Assembly: GCF_002120225.1 (NCBI RefSeq)
Contig: NZ_LAPZ01000001.1
Coordinates: 124,001-188,000 of the forward strand
Source: Tenacibaculum holothuriorum
Lineage (GTDB): Bacteria; Bacteroidota; Bacteroidia; Flavobacteriales; Flavobacteriaceae
Length of the DNA stretch: 64,000 nucleotides
Reading direction: 5' to 3'
In this document: piece by piece, positions 16,361 to 23,918 of the stretch
How the letters are laid out: every line of letters begins with the position of its first letter
Numbering within the stretch: position 1 is the stretch's first letter
The notes under the pieces: model-generated
The model's database searches: none
Seen by the model: the letters and a program-made list of their open reading frames with translations, nothing else
What the model was told of the DNA's origin: nothing
Position numbers and translations under genes: made by a program

Positions 16361-16391
16361 AAAATCCGAAGTTAAAACTTCGGATTTTTTA
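16361..16391. terminator. bidirectional terminator between Lrp and OMP genes
   Basis: AAAATCCGAAGTT (16361-16373) pairs with AACTTCGGATTTT (16376-16388) with T-runs on both strands. It serves the convergent Lrp gene (+) and outer-membrane gene (-). Confidence 0.92.
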
Positions 16392-16411
16392 TTTATAAAA
16401 GTTTTATTCTT

Positions 16412-17023
16412 TTAGAATCTATATGTTAAACCAACGATTATTTGGTTAACTCTTGTATCAAAAGTAACAGGGTTATTACCATCTAAGAATTTAGCTTCTG
16501 TATTAGAGAAAGCTCTTTCCCAACGTAAGTCTAAACCTATTTTTCCTAGCTCAATTCCTCCACCAAATTGAATTCCCATAGAGAATCCATCTGAATCTAT
16601 TTCTTTTAAATCAGAAAGACTGAAGTCAGATCCAAGAACATATTGAAAAGATGGACCTGCATAAATATGAGCAATTCCTAAGAATTTTTTACCAAATAAA
16701 ACAGGAATATCAATTTTCTTAAAATCGTAACTTGTAGTTTTAGAAGTAGTAGTTCCTTTAGGTAAATAAGTAACCTCATTACTTAATTGAGTATAAACTA
16801 ATTCTGGTCTAATATATAATCCTAAGAAAGGAATTTTACCTCTTAACCAAATACCAGCGTGAAATCCAGTTTTACTTTTTGCGCCAGATAATACATCATC
16901 TTTTACAGCTGTAAAAGAATCTGAATTGTAGTTAATACCTCCTTTAATACCAAAGTGTAATTGCGCTTGTGATAATTGAGTTGCTCCTAAAAACAAACAC
17001 AATACTAAAATAAGTTTTTTCAT
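16412..17023 (-). CDS. small outer-membrane beta-barrel (PorT-family-like) protein
   Basis: A 203-residue protein with signal peptide MKKLILVLCLFLGATQLSQAQ, cleaved after residue 21, then 'LHFGIKGGINYNSDS', which is the opening strand of the outer_membrane_beta-barrel_2 (PorT-like) family. Alternating strands follow, ending 'QIIVGLTYRF' with a C-terminal Phe for BAM recognition. Members are eight-stranded barrels; some (PorT) assist type IX secretion, but this one has no specific link. It lies 56 bases after the transketolase gene on the same strand. Confidence 0.85.
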   Translation of the reverse strand: MKKLILVLCLFLGATQLSQAQLHFGIKGGINYNSDSFTAVKDDVLSGAKSKTGFHAGIWLRGKIPFLGLYIRPELVYTQLSNEVTYLPKGTTTSKTTSYDFKKIDIPVLFGKKFLGIAHIYAGPSFQYVLGSDFSLSDLKEIDSDGFSMGIQFGGGIELGKIGLDLRWERAFSNTEAKFLDGNNPVTFDTRVNQIIVGLTYRF

Positions 17024-17079
17024 GATTTTTTATTTTATAATTATAAACGTATAAAGTTGGTTAATCGTTTATGTTATAA

Positions 17080-18033
17080 TTACTTTCTAGAAATTACTTT
17101 TTCTACAGCTTTAATAATAGCTTTATCGTTTAATCCGTATTTTTCCATTAATTGCGCAGGAGTTGCAGACTCACCAAAACTATCGTTAACAGCAACGAAT
17201 TCTTGTGGAGTAGGGGAGTTAGTAGCTAAACAACGAGCTACGCTTTCTCCTAAACCTCCATATTTATTATGCTCTTCAGCAGTAACTACACATCCTGTTT
17301 TTGCAACAGATTTTAAGATAGCTTCCTCATCTAAAGGTTTAATTGTGTGAATATTGATCACCTCTGCAGAAATTCCTTTTTCTTCTAATTGTTCAGCAGC
17401 TTGTAAAGCCTCCCAGACTAAATGACCAGTTGCAACGATAGTTACATCGTTTCCTTCAGTTAATTGTACTGCTTTACCAATTTCAAATTTTTCATCAGTT
17501 GGCATAAATACAGGTACTTTTGGTCTACCAAAACGTAAATATACTGGTCCTTCATGCTCTGCAATTGCAATTGTAGCTGCTTTAGTTTGGTTATAATCAC
17601 AGGTATTAATAACAGTCATACCTGGTAACATTTTCATTAAACCAATGTCTTCTAAAATTTGGTGTGTAGCACCATCTTCACCTAAAGTTAAACCAGCATG
17701 AGAAGCACAAATTTTTACATTTTTGTCTGAATAAGCAATTGATTGACGGATTTGATCGTAAACTCTACCCGTAGAAAAGTTTGCAAATGTACCTGTGAAA
17801 GGAATTTTTCCTCCAATAGTCATACCTGCTGCAATTCCCATCATATTAGCTTCAGCAATACCTACTTGAAAAAAGCGCTCTGGATGATTGTTTTTAAAAT
17901 CTCCCATTTTTAAAGATCCAGTTAAATCTGCACATAATGCTACTACATCAGGATTTGTTTTTCCTAATTCAGTTAATCCATCTCCAAAACCAGAACGAGT
18001 GTCTTTTTTTTCGGTATACGTATATTTTTTCAT
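17080..18033 (-). CDS. transketolase C-terminal subunit (split transketolase)
   Basis: 317 residues covering only the pyrimidine-binding and C-terminal domains of transketolase: 'ALCADLTGSL', 'FFQVGIAEANMMGIAAGMTIGGKIPF' with the TPP-activating Glu, 'HAGLTLGEDGATHQILEDIGLM' and the C-terminal fold. The thiamine-PP diphosphate-binding half is a separate gene in many Bacteroidota, commonly adjacent upstream. Here the upstream neighbour is maf and no N-terminal half exists in the window. Together the halves act in the non-oxidative pentose phosphate pathway. A role as E1-beta of a 2-oxoacid dehydrogenase is less likely from the motifs. Confidence 0.9.
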   Translation of the reverse strand: MKKYTYTEKKDTRSGFGDGLTELGKTNPDVVALCADLTGSLKMGDFKNNHPERFFQVGIAEANMMGIAAGMTIGGKIPFTGTFANFSTGRVYDQIRQSIAYSDKNVKICASHAGLTLGEDGATHQILEDIGLMKMLPGMTVINTCDYNQTKAATIAIAEHEGPVYLRFGRPKVPVFMPTDEKFEIGKAVQLTEGNDVTIVATGHLVWEALQAAEQLEEKGISAEVINIHTIKPLDEEAILKSVAKTGCVVTAEEHNKYGGLGESVARCLATNSPTPQEFVAVNDSFGESATPAQLMEKYGLNDKAIIKAVEKVISRK

Positions 18034-18084
18034 TGGTATTAGTTTCTGTTAATTTTAAATGTTGTGTTGTGTTTTAAATCGGTT

Positions 18085-18092
18085 CAAAAATA
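18085..18092 (-). promoter_or_regulatory. -7 box upstream of the transketolase gene
   Basis: The minus strand reads TATTTTTG, a TAnnTTTG match, 51 bases before the ATG at 18033. It means the gene has its own promoter rather than reading through from maf. No clear -33 TTG. Confidence 0.45.
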
Positions 18093-18115
18093 AGAATATT
18101 AAATTTAGATTAAAC

Positions 18116-18697
18116 CTATAATTGCATCAATTCTTCGTATAATTTATGAGTTGGTAATCCCATAACTGTAAAATAACTTCCTTCTATTTTTTGAATACCT
18201 ATTTTACCAATCCATTCTTGAATTCCATAAGCACCAGCTTTATCGTAAGGTTGATAGTTTTCAATATAATAATTGATTTCATCATCAGTTAATTCCTTGA
18301 AATAAACTTTGGTTATATCACTAACTATTTTTTGAAAATTTTTACTTTTTATAGAAATAGAAGTAATTACATCATGACTTTTATTAGATAAGTTTTTTAG
18401 GGTTGTAAAAGCTTCATTATAGGTTTTAGGTTTTCCCAAAGCTTTACCATCTAGCCAAACAATAGTATCTGAAGTAATTAGTAAATCTTTTTCGGTTAAC
18501 TCTTCATCAAAAGGTTTCGATTTTAAATCGGCTAAATATTCAGTTATTTCTTTTCCTTTTAAATTTTCTGGATATACTTCTTCAACTTCTTTTAGTCTGA
18601 TTTCAAAATCTAAGTTTAAATCTTTAAAAAAAGCTTGTCTTCTTGGTGATCCTGAAGCTAAAATTATGTTGTACTCTGCTAATTTTTTAGATAACAT
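18116..18697 (-). CDS. maf: Maf-like nucleoside triphosphate pyrophosphatase
   Basis: 193 residues beginning with the Maf signature 'IILASGSPRRQAFFKDL' (about 10-26), then 'ITSDTIVWLDGKALGKP' (about 73-89) and 'YDKAGAYGIQEWIGKIGIQKIEGSYFTVMGLP'. Maf proteins hydrolyse modified or non-canonical dNTP/NTPs to prevent their incorporation. The QEW rather than QxQ/GxF segment is typical of the YhdE/dTTPase-type branch. It overlaps the upstream UbiA-like gene by 11 bases, so they are co-translated; this gene pair is frequent in Flavobacteriaceae. Confidence 0.93.
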   Translation of the reverse strand: MLSKKLAEYNIILASGSPRRQAFFKDLNLDFEIRLKEVEEVYPENLKGKEITEYLADLKSKPFDEELTEKDLLITSDTIVWLDGKALGKPKTYNEAFTTLKNLSNKSHDVITSISIKSKNFQKIVSDITKVYFKELTDDEINYYIENYQPYDKAGAYGIQEWIGKIGIQKIEGSYFTVMGLPTHKLYEELMQL

Positions 18698-19583
18698 ATT
18701 TAAAGTAAATTGCTATAATTGGTATACTTACAACTGCTAATATATATACCAAATTACTAACTTTCATAAATTTTTGATATTCTATTGATGTATTAACTCC
18801 CATCAATCTTTTTATAAACCATAACTGTGGCACTGTACCAAAAAGAAAAATGACTCCTAATATAAATTTATCTTTAACAACTAATAACGCAAATGCAACT
18901 GTTGCAAATAGAATAAATATAGAAACTGTTAATATGATATTCTTAGCTCTTTTTCGACCTAAAACAATAGGGAGTGTTTTATGCTTTTTTATATAATCAT
19001 TGTTAATATTAATAATGTCAATTAATATTTCTCGAAGAATGTTTCCTAAAAAAGAATAGGTTACATAGAATATTGTTATTAATTGTAAGTAAAAAAAAGT
19101 ATTGGCTTGAGCTGCATTAAGTTCTATTGGATAATCGAACCACCAAACAATTAAAACACATAGAACTTTTAAAACACCTTCCATAATGTTATTAAAGAAT
19201 GTCTTTTTTCTAACTAATTTGAAATATAAAATAGCTCCGAATAAAGAAATAAACTGAATAATGCTATAGTAAGGTTTACCAATAAAAACAGATAAATAAA
19301 TACCTAGTGCAACACCCGTAACCCCAAATATTACAGAGAGTGCTAAAGCATCTTTAGAAGAAAAAACTAAATGTTTATTTGATTTGTATCTTAAGTAATA
19401 GCCAGCTAAATATCCTGAAGCTAAAATGGTAATTGTTGATAATGATAAAACACCTAAATCGACAAATGTAAGTTTGGTTTCAAAACCATAACCGTATAAA
19501 AAGCAATACTTAAATAAAAATTGAACAACAACAATATGAACTAGTTTTTTCCATTTGATAATAGATAAAAAACTATCGAACAT
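18687..19583 (-). CDS. UbiA-like prenyltransferase homologue with degenerate first Asp motif
   Basis: A 298-residue polytopic membrane protein with about eight or nine helices. The second Asp-rich motif of UbiA enzymes is intact at 184-209: R184-E185, D189, D196 and the TLPIVLG ending. The first motif, normally NDxxDxxxD, should fall at about 59-70 but reads LAGYYLRYKSNK, with all acidic residues replaced. In UbiA enzymes that motif binds Mg-prenyl-diphosphate, so this protein is probably inactive or has changed chemistry. Related flavobacterial genes next to maf are annotated geranylgeranylglycerol-phosphate geranylgeranyltransferases. It overlaps maf by 11 bases and smpB by 1. Confidence 0.78.
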   Translation of the reverse strand: MFDSFLSIIKWKKLVHIVVVQFLFKYCFLYGYGFETKLTFVDLGVLSLSTITILASGYLAGYYLRYKSNKHLVFSSKDALALSVIFGVTGVALGIYLSVFIGKPYYSIIQFISLFGAILYFKLVRKKTFFNNIMEGVLKVLCVLIVWWFDYPIELNAAQANTFFYLQLITIFYVTYSFLGNILREILIDIININNDYIKKHKTLPIVLGRKRAKNIILTVSIFILFATVAFALLVVKDKFILGVIFLFGTVPQLWFIKRLMGVNTSIEYQKFMKVSNLVYILAVVSIPIIAIYFKYVI

Positions 19584-20041
19584 TAGTTAAAGGCTTTTTT
19601 AATTCTAGCTAAGTCACGTTTGTTATCACGATCTTTCATTGTTTGTCGTTTATCGTGTGTCTTTTTACCTTTTCCTAAGGCAATTTCTAATTTGGCCCAA
19701 CCATTTTCATTAATAAATAAACGTAGCGGAACTATAGTATTTCCTTTAGCTTCAACCTCTCTTTCTAACTTTTTTAATTCTCTTTTGTTAAGTAGTAATC
19801 TTCGTTCACTTTTTGGATTATGATTGTAATGATTCCCAAATGCATATTCTTCTATATACATATTAATAACAAAAAGTTCACCTCTATCATTAAACTCACA
19901 AAAACTTTCTGTAATTCTAGCTTTGCTCTGTCGAATAGATTTTATTTCAGTTCCTGTTAATTGAATTCCAGCCGTATATTTATCGAGTATTTCGTACTCA
20001 AACCGAGCTTTCTTATTTTGGATATTAATATTCTTTTGCAT
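19583..20041 (-). CDS. smpB: SmpB, tmRNA-binding protein
   Basis: 152 residues, family length. 'INIQNKKARFEYEILDKYTAGIQLTGTEIKSIR' opens the OB-fold core, 'FCEFNDRGELFVINMYIEEY' is the conserved centre, and the C-terminal basic tail 'GKGKKTHDKRQTMKDRD' is the segment that enters the ribosomal decoding site. It delivers tmRNA to stalled ribosomes. The tmRNA gene itself is not in the window. The start of the UbiA-like gene overlaps its stop by one base. Confidence 0.97.
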   Translation of the reverse strand: MQKNINIQNKKARFEYEILDKYTAGIQLTGTEIKSIRQSKARITESFCEFNDRGELFVINMYIEEYAFGNHYNHNPKSERRLLLNKRELKKLEREVEAKGNTIVPLRLFINENGWAKLEIALGKGKKTHDKRQTMKDRDNKRDLARIKKAFN

Positions 20042-20102
20042 TGAAAGGGAGGATTTACAATAATATTAACAAATATAAAATTTTAGATTAGGAATAAGAA
20101 TG

Positions 20103-20110
20103 TAATTTTG
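20103..20110 (+). promoter_or_regulatory. -7 box of the DUF6503 gene
   Basis: TAATTTTG fits TAnnTTTG, and the ATG at 20144 follows 33 bases later. The box includes the TTG that would start the longest open frame, so it supports the downstream ATG. Confidence 0.5.
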
Positions 20111-20143
20111 ATAAAAATTAATCGACCAAGTCCAACAAAAATT

Positions 20144-20869
20144 ATGCGATACTTAGTAATTTTTCTTATTGTTTTAACTTCATGTAAACCAGAGTTTACA
20201 GCTCAAGAAGTTGTAGATAAAGCTATTGAATCTTCAAAATTGAATGATTTAAAAAAATCTACTATATCATTTACTTTTAGAGATAAAAATTATAAAGCTG
20301 ATAGAAATAATGGCGAGTATGCTTTAACAAGATTTTTTAATGTTGATTCTATTATCATAAAAGATGAATTATCAAATAAAGGTTTTAAAAGAACGGTTAA
20401 TGATAGTATAGTTTCATTATCAGAAAAGTATATAAAAGGATATGGTAACTCAGTAAATTCTGTACACTATTTTTCTATTTTACCATTAGGATTAAATGAT
20501 AATGCAGTATATAAAAAGATGTTAGAACCAGTTACGATTAAAGGAAAAGAATATTATAAAATTCAGGTAACTTTTTCTGAAGAAGGAGGAGGAGATGATT
20601 TTGATGATGTTTTTATTTACTGGTTTGCTAAAGAGGGGTTTAAGTTAGATTATTTAGCGTATAAATACCATACCAATGGAGGAGGCGTTCGTTTTAGAGA
20701 TGTTAAAAAAGAACAATTCAAAAATGGAATTCGCTTTGTTGATTATAATAATTACAAGCCATTAGAAAAGGATATAGATTTTTATACAATAGATAAACTG
20801 TACGAAGACGGTAAACTTAAAAAAGTATCTGAAATTGTATTAGAGAATATTCAAGTGAGTATAAATTAA
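20144..20869 (+). CDS. DUF6503-like lipoprotein
   Basis: 241 residues from the ATG at 20144: MRYLVIFLIVLTSCKPEFTAQEVVDKAIE has a lipobox with Cys14 and the 'TAQEVVDKAI' opening typical of the DUF6503/LolA-like family in Flavobacteriaceae. The rest is beta-rich ('ISFTFRDKNYKADRNNGEY', 'YYKIQVTFSEEGGGDDFDDVFIYWFA'), consistent with a lipid- or ligand-cradling half-barrel in the periplasm. No enzymatic motif is seen. It converges on the histidine phosphatase gene, with which its stop overlaps by 4 bases. Function is unknown. Confidence 0.8.
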   Translation: MRYLVIFLIVLTSCKPEFTAQEVVDKAIESSKLNDLKKSTISFTFRDKNYKADRNNGEYALTRFFNVDSIIIKDELSNKGFKRTVNDSIVSLSEKYIKGYGNSVNSVHYFSILPLGLNDNAVYKKMLEPVTIKGKEYYKIQVTFSEEGGGDDFDDVFIYWFAKEGFKLDYLAYKYHTNGGGVRFRDVKKEQFKNGIRFVDYNNYKPLEKDIDFYTIDKLYEDGKLKKVSEIVLENIQVSIN

Positions 20870-21363
20870 TCAATTTTTAAAAGCGTACTATTTTTAACTC
20901 CGTTTGTGATTGTTGTAATGTAAAGGTTTGCATTATTGTCATCACTAATTTGTTCATACTTATTATCATCTAAAATCTTGTTCACAAATTGTGGAGTAGA
21001 ATTACTATGACCAACTACTAAAACTGTTTTTCCTTTTGTTTTCTTCTGAAAATCAGTATCAAACATTTCTTTAGGATTATAAAAAATGATATCTAAATTT
21101 TTAGTAGTTGCGGTAGGTGTTGCTGTTTGAATTGTTCGATTATAATTGGTTGAGTAGACGAAATCAAAATCAATATTTTTAAAAGTTTTAGCCCAATTTG
21201 TAGCTCTTTGTTTTCCTTTTTCAGTTAAATTAGGATTTTTATTATTCTTGTCAGTTCTATCTTTTTCAGCATGACGAATTAAATAATATGTAGTTACTTC
21301 AGGTTCTTTGTTCGTACAAGAATTTAAAATAAATATGAGTAGAAAGAATTTTAAATATTTCAT
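20866..21363 (-). CDS. SixA-like histidine phosphatase lipoprotein
   Basis: 165 residues: signal peptide with lipobox Cys16 (FILNSC), then 'TTYYLIRHAEKDRTD' with the RHG/RHAE-type catalytic His31, 'LTEKGKQRA', 'VYSTNYNRTIQTA' and the second catalytic His in 'VLVVGHSNSTPQFV'. The short single-domain form resembles SixA, a phosphohistidine phosphatase, more than phosphoglycerate mutase. The lipobox places it in the periplasm or outer membrane. It starts 3 bases after the dikinase-like gene ends, so the two are co-transcribed, and the upstream protein is predicted to carry a phosphohistidine. That pairing is inference. Confidence 0.85.
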   Translation of the reverse strand: MKYLKFFLLIFILNSCTNKEPEVTTYYLIRHAEKDRTDKNNKNPNLTEKGKQRATNWAKTFKNIDFDFVYSTNYNRTIQTATPTATTKNLDIIFYNPKEMFDTDFQKKTKGKTVLVVGHSNSTPQFVNKILDDNKYEQISDDNNANLYITTITNGVKNSTLLKID

Positions 21364-21366
21364 TTT

Positions 21367-23268
21367 TTAGTCATTAAAATAGCGAGCTTGTTTAATATAC
21401 AAGTCTCGATTGTTACCATCGATTTTGAATTCAACATCTAAACCAAAATTAAGAAAGGATTTGCCAGTTCGATATATTTTTTTGTAAAAATACTTTTTAA
21501 TAATACTTAATTGTTTAGATAGATTTAAAATTTCATCATTGGTAAGTATTAGTTTATTGTTACTTAAGCTAGAATACGCTATAATTTCTATGGCTTTTTT
21601 ATCATTATAAAGTTCAATATCAGCACCTTCATAACATAATAATTGTTCACTTATAATATCTTTTTTCGGATTAACAACCGGTTCTTCACCTAATTGAATA
21701 TTAATAACATTTCCATAAAAATCTTTTCTATATAAATTTTTGGTAATGGCTACTCCATTAGCTATTTCATTAGGAAAAGAACGATGTGCTAAAATTCCCA
21801 TAGCCACAGTTTTTTGATTAATATTGAAAAGATCTCGTTCTAAAAACGCTTGTTTTTTCCACAAACTAGCCCAAACCTTTTTAATAGCTTTTGCAAACGT
21901 TTTTTTAGGATTGTTTAGGATTCCTGTTTTTGAAGTATATAAACCAGCTCCACTAAAACCCTTAATGTCTTCAGCATTTGTAGAACTTCTAAATCGAATT
22001 CTTTTGTAACCACAATTTTTAGTTACATAATTATTGATTCTTTCAATTAATGAATTATCAATTGAAGCTTTTTTAATTCGTTTTTGAATCTTTTTTAAGT
22101 TGATGAATAACGAACTATCGTTTTGGGTAATGCTATAGTTTTTGATTGTTTTCTCAATTAAGTCATCAATTTTATGCTTTTTGATGTGTTGTAAATAAAA
22201 ATGAAAAGGAATTGCAAAAGAACATTCAGGAACCTTAAAGTTATTTTTTATAGAAAGTTTATATAATTCACCAAAATTAGCAGCTTTTCCACCAACTATA
22301 TCGATCATTTTATGATGTAGGAATTTACCAGGAATAAGTGTATCAATATTTTTATTTATAGCTAAATCCTTTAATTTCTTTTTCCTTTTTCGGGTCTTTC
22401 GGTCGAATTTCTTTTTTGAAATTGGTTTGATAAAAAAAGTATCTAACTTCACTTGAAAAGAAACATATTGATTGTTTAAATCCTTAAGGTAAGAGTTTGT
22501 ATAGGCTTTTTTATAGGTAGCAACAGGAATTTTCCGATTAATCCCTAAAACTGAAATATGACTTAATGGAGTTTGCATTCTAGTAGTTAAAACTCCATTA
22601 ACTATAGGAAGTGTTAGAACAGGTTTATTTACTATAACAATATCAGTATTTTCGATTGAAATATTATCTAAACTATCTATATTGATAAAACGTAATTTTC
22701 CGTAGGCTTTATTTAATGATATAGGTTGATAAACTTGGTTTCCATAAATTTCATCGGCAGTGATGTACGGAATTGGTAACTTACTTTTTTCTAACACCAA
22801 TCTTGAAGTGTTTAAAAAGAACTTAAAATTTTTGAAATAAGTAGAACTTTTCACTTTATCATATAAAAAAACAATGTCTTTTATACTCATATTATCAGCA
22901 GGAGATAACTCAAGAGTATACATATTTATGTTTTCGTAATGATTGATATTGGCTAATAAAAAGCGTTTGTTTTTATGCTTTTCTTGATAGTTGTATTTGT
23001 TGAAGTTATCAATAGAAATATCTAATTCTAAATAATTTATTACAAATTCATAATGGTATTTATAAGTCTTACTATTAGTGTAATAGAGCTTTTTGTTTTT
23101 TAGATCGTATAGTATTTTTAAAGATTTAACAAATCCGTATTTGTTTGATAATGGTTTGTATGATAGTTTATTAAAATCAGCAATAGAGGAGAGCTTACTT
23201 TTGTAATTCTGAGAATAACTCTGAAAACAAAAGTAAATACAAAACAATATACTGATAATAGCTCTCAT
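21367..23268 (-). CDS. secreted glucan-water-dikinase-like protein: phosphohistidine plus PEP/pyruvate-binding (PPDK_N) domains
   Basis: 633 residues. A Sec signal peptide (1-20, cleavage near SYSQ|NYK) is followed by a unique domain (about 21-205). A swivelling phosphohistidine domain (about 208-280) has NKPVLTLP, then VNGVLTTRM and TPLSHISVLGINRKIPVAT with candidate His237. A Lys/Arg-rich linker (about 282-300) leads to a PPDK_N ATP-grasp domain (about 322-631) with 'IVGGKAANFGEL', 'RFRSSTNAEDIKGFSGAGLYTS', 'IQLGEEPVVNP' and 'DVEFKIDGNNRDLYIKQAR'. His domain before ATP-grasp, and LSHxSV rather than TxHAA, match glucan water dikinases rather than PPDK. Export with an ATP-dependent fold is odd. 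Middle gene of a three-gene operon. Confidence 0.8.
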   Translation of the reverse strand: MRAIISILFCIYFCFQSYSQNYKSKLSSIADFNKLSYKPLSNKYGFVKSLKILYDLKNKKLYYTNSKTYKYHYEFVINYLELDISIDNFNKYNYQEKHKNKRFLLANINHYENINMYTLELSPADNMSIKDIVFLYDKVKSSTYFKNFKFFLNTSRLVLEKSKLPIPYITADEIYGNQVYQPISLNKAYGKLRFINIDSLDNISIENTDIVIVNKPVLTLPIVNGVLTTRMQTPLSHISVLGINRKIPVATYKKAYTNSYLKDLNNQYVSFQVKLDTFFIKPISKKKFDRKTRKRKKKLKDLAINKNIDTLIPGKFLHHKMIDIVGGKAANFGELYKLSIKNNFKVPECSFAIPFHFYLQHIKKHKIDDLIEKTIKNYSITQNDSSLFINLKKIQKRIKKASIDNSLIERINNYVTKNCGYKRIRFRSSTNAEDIKGFSGAGLYTSKTGILNNPKKTFAKAIKKVWASLWKKQAFLERDLFNINQKTVAMGILAHRSFPNEIANGVAITKNLYRKDFYGNVINIQLGEEPVVNPKKDIISEQLLCYEGADIELYNDKKAIEIIAYSSLSNNKLILTNDEILNLSKQLSIIKKYFYKKIYRTGKSFLNFGLDVEFKIDGNNRDLYIKQARYFND

Positions 23269-23271
23269 TAA

Positions 23272-23832
23272 TTATGAAGTTAAGTAATACACTAATATTT
23301 CAGCTGAATCGTTAAAGAAATCTATTCTTTTAATAGTTACTTTTTGAATATCTATATCTAATTTTTGAGAAATATGATTCTTTAATTCAATTTCATTTTT
23401 GAGATTTAAATCTTCAATATTAGTAATTGTTATTAATGTAGATTCTAGTTTTTTATAAGTAAATATGGCCTCTAGTCCCCAAATTAAACCAATAATAACA
23501 AGATTAGATATTATTAGTTCTTTATAATACGACGAATCTGTTAATGAGTTAATGATAGATAATCCTATTATAGAGAATAAATAGGTCATATCTTTTATTT
23601 GAATAGTAGATGTTCTGTAACGAATAATTCCAAAAATGGCAAATAAACCTAATGCGAAACCAAGCTGTAGTTCTATACTTTTTAACAAATAACAAAGTAA
23701 AAACACTATTTGACCAATGATAAAATAGGTGAAAACATAATCGCTGTTTTTGGTTGATTTATAATAAATAAATCGAATAATTATAACAGATATAATGATG
23801 TTAAATAGTAGTTTGAGTAAAAATTCATTCAT
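23272..23832 (-). CDS. DUF4956 membrane protein
   Basis: 186 residues from the ATG at 23832 (an in-frame 12-residue extension lacks support). Three to five hydrophobic helices fill residues 5-115, with the DUF4956 hallmark 'FALGLFAIFGIIRYRTSTIQIKDMTYLF' in the middle. A soluble C-terminal ferredoxin-like domain ('LKNEIELKNHISQKLDIDIQKVTIKRIDFFNDSAEILVYYL') follows. Elsewhere DUF4956 proteins often accompany VTC-type polyphosphate polymerases. Here the partner 3 bases downstream is a secreted dikinase-like protein. Function is unknown; an inner-membrane scaffold or transporter for a phosphate/polymer system is the natural guess. Confidence 0.87.
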   Translation of the reverse strand: MNEFLLKLLFNIIISVIIIRFIYYKSTKNSDYVFTYFIIGQIVFLLCYLLKSIELQLGFALGLFAIFGIIRYRTSTIQIKDMTYLFSIIGLSIINSLTDSSYYKELIISNLVIIGLIWGLEAIFTYKKLESTLITITNIEDLNLKNEIELKNHISQKLDIDIQKVTIKRIDFFNDSAEILVYYLTS

Positions 23833-23854
23833 TTTTAATGATATTTCTACTAAA

Positions 23855-23888
23855 ATAAGAAAACCCAAACAAATTAATGTTTGGGTTA
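23855..23888 (-). terminator. terminator of the ABC exporter operon
   Basis: AACCCAAACA (23862-23871) pairs with TGTTTGGGTT (23879-23888). Read on the minus strand the stem runs into TTCTTATTTT, 31 bases after the ABC gene stop. It separates that operon from the DUF4956 operon. Confidence 0.8.
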
Positions 23889-23918
23889 TAGCTTAATTAT
23901 TTTGAAAAAAATGTATTG

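Noticed and set aside
21367-23268. Pyruvate phosphate dikinase or PEP synthase
   Set aside because: It has a signal peptide, the wrong domain order (His domain before ATP-grasp) and no C-terminal PEP/pyruvate TIM barrel.
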